From: Aselliscus stoliczkanus
Lineage: Eukaryota; Chordata; Mammalia; Chiroptera; Hipposideridae
Direction of reading: 5' to 3'
Length of the DNA: 64,000 nucleotides
NCBI GenBank assembly: GCA_033961575.1
Contig: CM066730.1
Span: 120,555,523-120,619,522, forward strand
Shown here: piece by piece, positions 59,072-64,000 of the stretch
Numbering within the stretch: position 1 is the first letter of the stretch
Layout: every line of letters begins with the position of its first letter
The notes under the pieces: model-generated
What the model saw: only the letters and a program-made list of their open reading frames with translations
Database searches by the model: none
What the model was told of the DNA's origin: nothing
Position numbers and translations under genes: made by a program

Positions 59072-59527
59072 TTTCACCATTACGTGGGCTGACCAACAGG
59101 TATGTTGGTTAAGAGCTGGCTTGGGATGCCAGCTCTGAGCAGCAGGGCCCCGGTTCAGATCCCAAATGAGGGCCAGTGACACTGCACCTTCTACAGCTAA
59201 TATGGTGAACAACAGCTCAATCTGGAGCTGGGCTGCAGTGACTCGCCAGTGAAGGCATAGGTTGCAGTGGGGCTGGCAGGCAGCTGGCATGCTCTTTCAG
59301 GAGCTGCTGTGAGCCACAGTGAGTGGCTGTCCAATGGCCGGTGAACAACTACCTCACTCGGGAAGAGCACAATGATGATACCAAAATGGGCCAGTGAAGC
59401 CACGTCCTCCACAACTAGACAAGAACAAAAAGGACAGCAACTTGTCTGTCCCCTTCCCCGGTTCTCCAACGCTGATCCCCTCCCCCAATTCACCAATACA
59501 ACCTTTAAGAAAAACAGTTTCACCATT
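59072..59527 (+). mobile_element. Long tRNA-derived SINE, sense, with TSD
   Basis: SINE at about 59084-59516: head 'gtgggctgaccaacaggt' and ggttaagagctgg, B-box-like cggttcagatccca, then the 300-bp body shared with 8557-9030 ('caatctggagctgggctgca', 'ctgtgagccacagtgagtgg', 'gccacgtcctccacaactag', 'agcaacttgtctgtcccctt'). Target-site duplication tttcaccatt at 59072-59081 and 59518-59527. Within the body, 'ctcactcgggaagagcacaa' followed by 'tgatgataccaaa' looks like a second tRNA-like unit, so the long form may be dimeric. Confidence 0.85.
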
Positions 59528-59648
59528 GTATTACAGTATTATATAAAGTGAAATATTACTTTTTAAAAGCCCAGAAAGTGTCAACATATCTTTGTTAACT
59601 TTTTAATTGAAGCTTTCAAGATGATTTAGAAAATTGGCCGATTAAAAA

Positions 59649-59794
59649 CAGACAATTTATGGGCCGGCCGAGTGGTGCAGTGGTTAAGCACTGGCTTGGG
59701 AAGCCAGTGGCCCGGGTTTGGGTCCCACATATGACGGCCAGTGACACTGCCCTCAAAACAAAACAAAACAAAACAAAAAACGCAGACAATTTAT
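59649..59794 (+). mobile_element. Short tRNA-derived SINE with (AAAAC)n tail
   Basis: SINE at 59661-59782: 'gggccggccgagtggtgcag', A-box-like gtggttaagcactgg, B-box-like gggtttgggtcccac, 'cagtgacactgccctc', then an (AAAAC)n tail. Exact 12-bp duplication cagacaatttat at 59649-59660 and 59783-59794. The cleanest short copy. Confidence 0.95.
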
Positions 59795-61185
59795 TTGTTA
59801 AATGTGTTTGTGGTTAGAATGAGTTATAACTTTAATCAAAATATTTATCTCACATGTCTCTTCATGTCAAGAAAATGGGTGAGCTAAAACTAGTATAAAA
59901 TAAAAATGTCTCACTTTTGAGGAACAGACATTTCGTGGCACGTAAAGTGCATTTTAACATGTTTTTTCAGTATGTGCAAAATTATTTTATTATTCAATAT
60001 TAATTTGAGATTTGTTAACTTTTCATTTATACCTCACCTACCTCACAGACTGATTTGAAGCAACTACTAAACTGAGATTCAAAAATAAAAGAATGATTTT
60101 TTTATGGTGTTTCAATTTTGCCTATTTGACACCATCCTAAATAATGCCACATGAGTATCATTTAAAGTGTTTTGTAGATGTCTCCCTTTCCTTTCACTGT
60201 ATACTGTAACTTTATATATTTGAATATCATTCAGAAGAAAGATGTAATAGTTAAGTAGAAATTTTTAATTATGAAATAAATTAAAAGATTGGGAGTTTTC
60301 CTTTTTTCACTTAGTGAATCTGTATCTTTGAGAGAGAAAAGTAGGTGCAGCCAATATCTTCTGAATTAGAACTCCAAATAAATAACAAATAAGAAAACAA
60401 CAATAGTAAGCAAAAGAGCAAAAATAAAACAAACCACTTGGAAAATAAAAACAATTTTTAAACTATTCTTTAGTCAAAGAAAAATAAGAACTTACTATAA
60501 TCAGACAGCAAGTACCTATATCAAAACAAATTGAATGAAACCAAAGGTGTATTAGAGAAAAAATTATAGCATCAAATGTTTAGGATTAAAAAAAAAACAA
60601 AAAACTAAAGAAAATAAAATAGATATTGTTAAAATAAAACACATATTGCTAAAATACTAAAAAAGGTAAATAATAAATATAAACTATAAAATAATACATT
60701 ACAAAAAGCTAAAATTATATTTGATAAAGATGCAAAACTTTCATATTTAGTATTTAAAGAAATATATAAAATATAACATATTAAAAGGGAAAAATACAGA
60801 TATTGTGAATGTTAAAGATGATAAATAGAGACTGTTATTAAATATATGGCAATGAAAATGTACAAGTTTTAGTCATAATTTAAAATTCTTAAATAATTAT
60901 TTTATTAGTCAATGTTAATTGAATCAACATGTAAAATAATTGAATTACACATTCAAAGTTGACAAGTTTTTCAAAAAGCTAAACCCAAAATGTTGATCCA
61001 CAGTAGTTTCATAGCAAGTTTGTAAAGGAACAAGAGATCACAAATCAGTAACTATCATCCTTTGGAGTTTAGAAATACCAGACAATATATATTGCTGAAA
61101 TAAATTAAGGATGCCCACTGGCTTAATTTTATTTGATATTATTTAGTCTATAAAAAGAAAAGTATGTTATGAAATAGAATTTTAC
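59795..61185. other. Unassigned, very AT-rich sequence
   Basis: A-rich, especially 60360-60900; parts could be ancient L1, but nothing is firm. Confidence 0.35.
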
Positions 61186-61189
61186 TGGA

Positions 61190-62410
61190 AGAATTATGAA
61201 ATTAATCTAAAAGTGTTTATAATTGAGAATATCCAGCACAGATACATCTGATATGGGGTTAATATACAAAATTTATAAAGAACTCATACAACACAACACC
61301 AAAAAACAAAGAGCCCAATTAAAAAAAGGGGCAGAGGACCTGAGTAGACATTTCTCCAAAGAGGATATACAAATATCAGTAGACATATGAAAAGATGTTC
61401 AACATTACTGATCATCAGAGAAATGCAAATTAAAACCACAATGAAATATGACCTCATACACATAAGAATGGCTATCATCAATAAATCAACTAACTACTTT
61501 TGGCAAGGTTGTGGAGAAAAGGGAGCCCTGATGCCCTGTTCGTGGGATTAGAGATTGGTGCAGCCACTATGGAAAAATGGTTTGGAGGTTCCTAAAAAAA
61601 TTAAAAATAGAACTACTTTATGACTCAGCAGTTCCACTTCTGGGTTTTATCCAATGGAATTAAAAATGCTAATTCAAAAAATATATGCATCCCTATGTTC
61701 ACTGCAGCTCTATTTACAATAGCCAAGATATGGAAGCAGCCCAAGTGTCCATCAATACATGATTGGATAAAGAAGAAATGGTACATATATCCAATGGAGT
61801 ATTACTCTGTCATAAAAAAAAAAGAAATCTTATTATTTGTGACAACATAAATGGACCTAGATGGTATTATGCTAAGTGAAATGTCAGACTAGGAAAGACA
61901 AATACTATATATCTCACTTATGTGTGGAATCTAAAGAACAAAATAAATGAACTAAACAGAAAAAGATTCCTATATACAGAGAAAAAACTGATGGTTGCTA
62001 GAGGGGAGTGGGGTAGGGGAATTGGTGAAGGGATTAAGAAACACAAATTGTTCATTACAAAACAGTCACAGGGATATAAAGTACAGCATAGAGAATATAG
62101 TCAATAATGTTGTAACAACTATGTATAGTACCACGTGGGTTCTAGACTAATCTGGGATCACTGAATAAAATATGTAGGGCCCGCCGAGTAGAGTGGTGGT
62201 TAAGCGCTGGCTTCTGAAGCCAGCGGCCCTGGTTCGGGTCCCACATATGAAGGCTAGTGACACTGCCCTCAAAAAACAAACAAACAACAAAAAAAAAACC
62301 CAAAAAACAAATAAAATATGTAAATGTCTAACTACTATGCTATACACCTTAAACTAATATAAAATAATATTGAATGTCAACTGTAACTGAAATAAATACC
62401 TTAAAAAAAG
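61190..62410 (+). mobile_element. L1 3' end, sense, interrupted by SINE
   Basis: A long run of ORF2 C-terminal text ('gacatttctccaaagaggat', 'gaaaagatgttcaacattac', 'gatgccctgttcgtgggatt', 'ttatgactcagcagttccac', 'atagccaagatatggaagca') and 3' UTR ('gatggttgctagaggggagt', 'agaatatagtcaataatgtt', 'atgtaaatgtctaactacta'), ending with an A-rich tail at about 62400-62410. Split by the SINE at 62164-62322. 5'-truncated; frame broken. Confidence 0.9.
62164..62322 (+). mobile_element. Short tRNA-derived SINE inside L1, with TSD
   Basis: SINE at 62177-62309: 'gggcccgccgagtagagtgg', 'ggttaagcgctggcttctg', B-box-like ggttcgggtcccac, 'tagtgacactgccctc', then an A-rich tail. Exact 13-bp duplication aataaaatatgta at 62164-62176 and 62310-62322. 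The L1 3' UTR reads on across the gap, so the SINE is younger than the L1. Confidence 0.95.
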
Positions 62411-63590
62411 ATAATGTATGAAAAAAAGAATATTCAGTTCATCTAGTTATATAAGAATGTGGTGAAAAAGATAGATTGCTAGTGAGATGGTACATTTAAC
62501 ATTCTGTAAACTAATTTTATGATATGTATCAGCAAATAATTTGCATATATCTTTTGAACTAGCAATTAGTCTTCTAGGAACTTATACTAATGAAATGAGA
62601 CAAATGTGCTAAAATTTATGCACACATATGCTTGTTATAACTTGGCGGATAATAGCCAAACATGGAAAATATATTGAATCTCTAACAATGATGAATCAAT
62701 AATATGGAACATTATGTAATTTTATATACAATTATTTCAATTTAGGTTTCAATAGATACCTGTAGAAAATGAAAAAAAAAATATTTATATATATATATAA
62801 CATACCATGTGGTACATGCTACACTAAAGGATTTATAATGTACTAATTACACTGCTTGGAAGCATGTATAAGGTACACCAAAACCTTATACATGACTGTC
62901 TCTTGTGGGATAATTTACTTTTTTTTTCTACTGTATTTGTATATGTAAATAAGTTAAAGGGGGGAAAATAAAACACGAAGAAAAAAATTGCTTTTTATTA
63001 TGGGAGAGAGGAAAACAAACACCGCTATGGATAAAACCCATACAACTGATGTGATATGGAGCAGGTTGCAGTATTAGGATAATAAAACAAAGGCCATAAT
63101 ATCTGAGCTTAAAAAACATTCATTGAATAAAAGTCTGATTGGCCAGCATTTTGCATAGCACAGTACAAGCAAATTGCTTATTTGGAAATGCAGTTATATT
63201 AATATGTGACCTTTGAAAATTGCTAGTTAGAAATATTAAATGTTCTTTGCAATTAGTACCAAACAAGTATATATGGATAAGATTTTATTATGATACAATT
63301 ATGAGACAGACAAATCAATAAGAAATTCTATATAAGAGGAAGGCTTTCCCATAGTTTTACTTGTATGATTGGTGATCAGAATGTGGAAGCTAGTAACAAC
63401 AGCACTAAAGTGTCTTTGTCTTTATATTTATTCTTTACTTATTTAGTTGTAGAGTTTTCTTTCTGTTTTAGGATTTCTGCTCCTCAATACTTTTGTTTCC
63501 ATTATCAAGTACCAAAAATTGATCTTTTATTGCAACCAAATTGGTTTATCAAGGCCTTGATGGAGGCTGCTACATCCAGTTTGCTATTTG
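62411..63590. other. Unassigned AT-rich sequence
   Basis: Short TA tract near 62780-62800; no exon or repeat recognised. Confidence 0.4.
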
Positions 63591-63591
63591 A

Positions 63592-63660
63592 CAGTCATTC
63601 AATAATAGATTTTAATAAATATTTTTGAGCACCTACTATGTTCTGTTTGTCTCCATAGCA
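63592..63660 (-). repeat. LINE2 (L2) 3' tip, antisense
   Basis: 'cattcaataatagattttaa' then 'tttttgagcacctactatgt' is the reverse of the L2 3' tip. The rest (63661-64000) has LINE-like wording ('ctcctgggccattgcaatgt') but no firm assignment. Confidence 0.5.
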
Positions 63661-64000
63661 CCGAACATGCCTAGAAAATGAACTCATTCTCTTCTACCAC
63701 AAACTAATTCCTCTTCCTGTTGTGACCTATACATCCAGTGGCAAAATCAAGAAATGTTTCAAGGAACCTAGTACCATTATCCAAACACCATATTCAATCC
63801 TCACTAAGTCCTGTCGCCTTGCCACCTACATTGTTCTTGGGTTCCTTTACCTTTCTCTGATGACAGTGTCACTGTCACTGTATCAGTCTTAGTCTCCATC
63901 ATTTCTCTCCTGGGCCATTGCAATGTCTTCCTACTTGTTTTCCCTTTGTTTGCTGTTGCTTTTCTCTCTGATATTTCTTATATCTTCCTTAAATTCAAAA

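Overview
The window looks like mammalian chromosomal DNA: AT-rich, gene-poor and dominated by retrotransposons. The most likely host is a bat. The window carries several tRNA-derived SINEs of one family, bat-like L1 3' ends, Tigger, MaLR, MIR and L2 relics shared by placental mammals, and younger-looking DNA-transposon MITEs (mariner-type and piggyBac-like), which bats are known to have gained. The bat call, and a possible Yinpterochiroptera placement, is inferred from remembered repeat families and was not tested by any search. There is no bacterial or viral gene organisation, no operon, no CRISPR array and no functional RNA gene.

Layout. 1-6.3 kb: mostly single-copy DNA with L1 and MIR scraps and two microsatellites. 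6.3-6.8 kb: a decayed mariner-type transposase. 8.5-9.7 kb: a full-length long SINE and an L1 3' end. 10.7-15.8 kb: a minus-strand L1 with 3'UTR, ORF2, ORF1 and a long 5'UTR, internally deleted. 15.8-20 kb: mostly unique. 20-27.2 kb: a pile of L1 fragments holding two mariner MITEs, a Tigger relic and a SINE. 27.3-31.8 kb: a Tigger-type MITE, a SINE, and an L1 that contains a Tigger1 that contains a piggyBac-like MITE. 33-35.5 kb: LTR-like material and a (TG)(TA) microsatellite. 35.5-41.3 kb: mostly unique, with two MIRs and a perfect 35-bp inverted repeat. 41.4-48 kb: MaLR LTRs, two copies of one Tigger family, L2, MIR and an L1 3' end. 48.8-49.1 kb: the only plausible coding exon, on the minus strand. 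50-64 kb: five more SINEs, a solo LTR, L1 fragments (one 5'-inverted) and AT-rich unique DNA.

If the 48.8-kb exon is real, much of the window would be intron of a minus-strand gene I could not identify; otherwise it is intergenic. Relative ages can be read from nesting: SINEs and MITEs with intact target-site duplications sit inside older L1, Tigger and LTR copies. Family names come from memory of consensus sequences, and repeat boundaries are approximate unless a target-site duplication is given.
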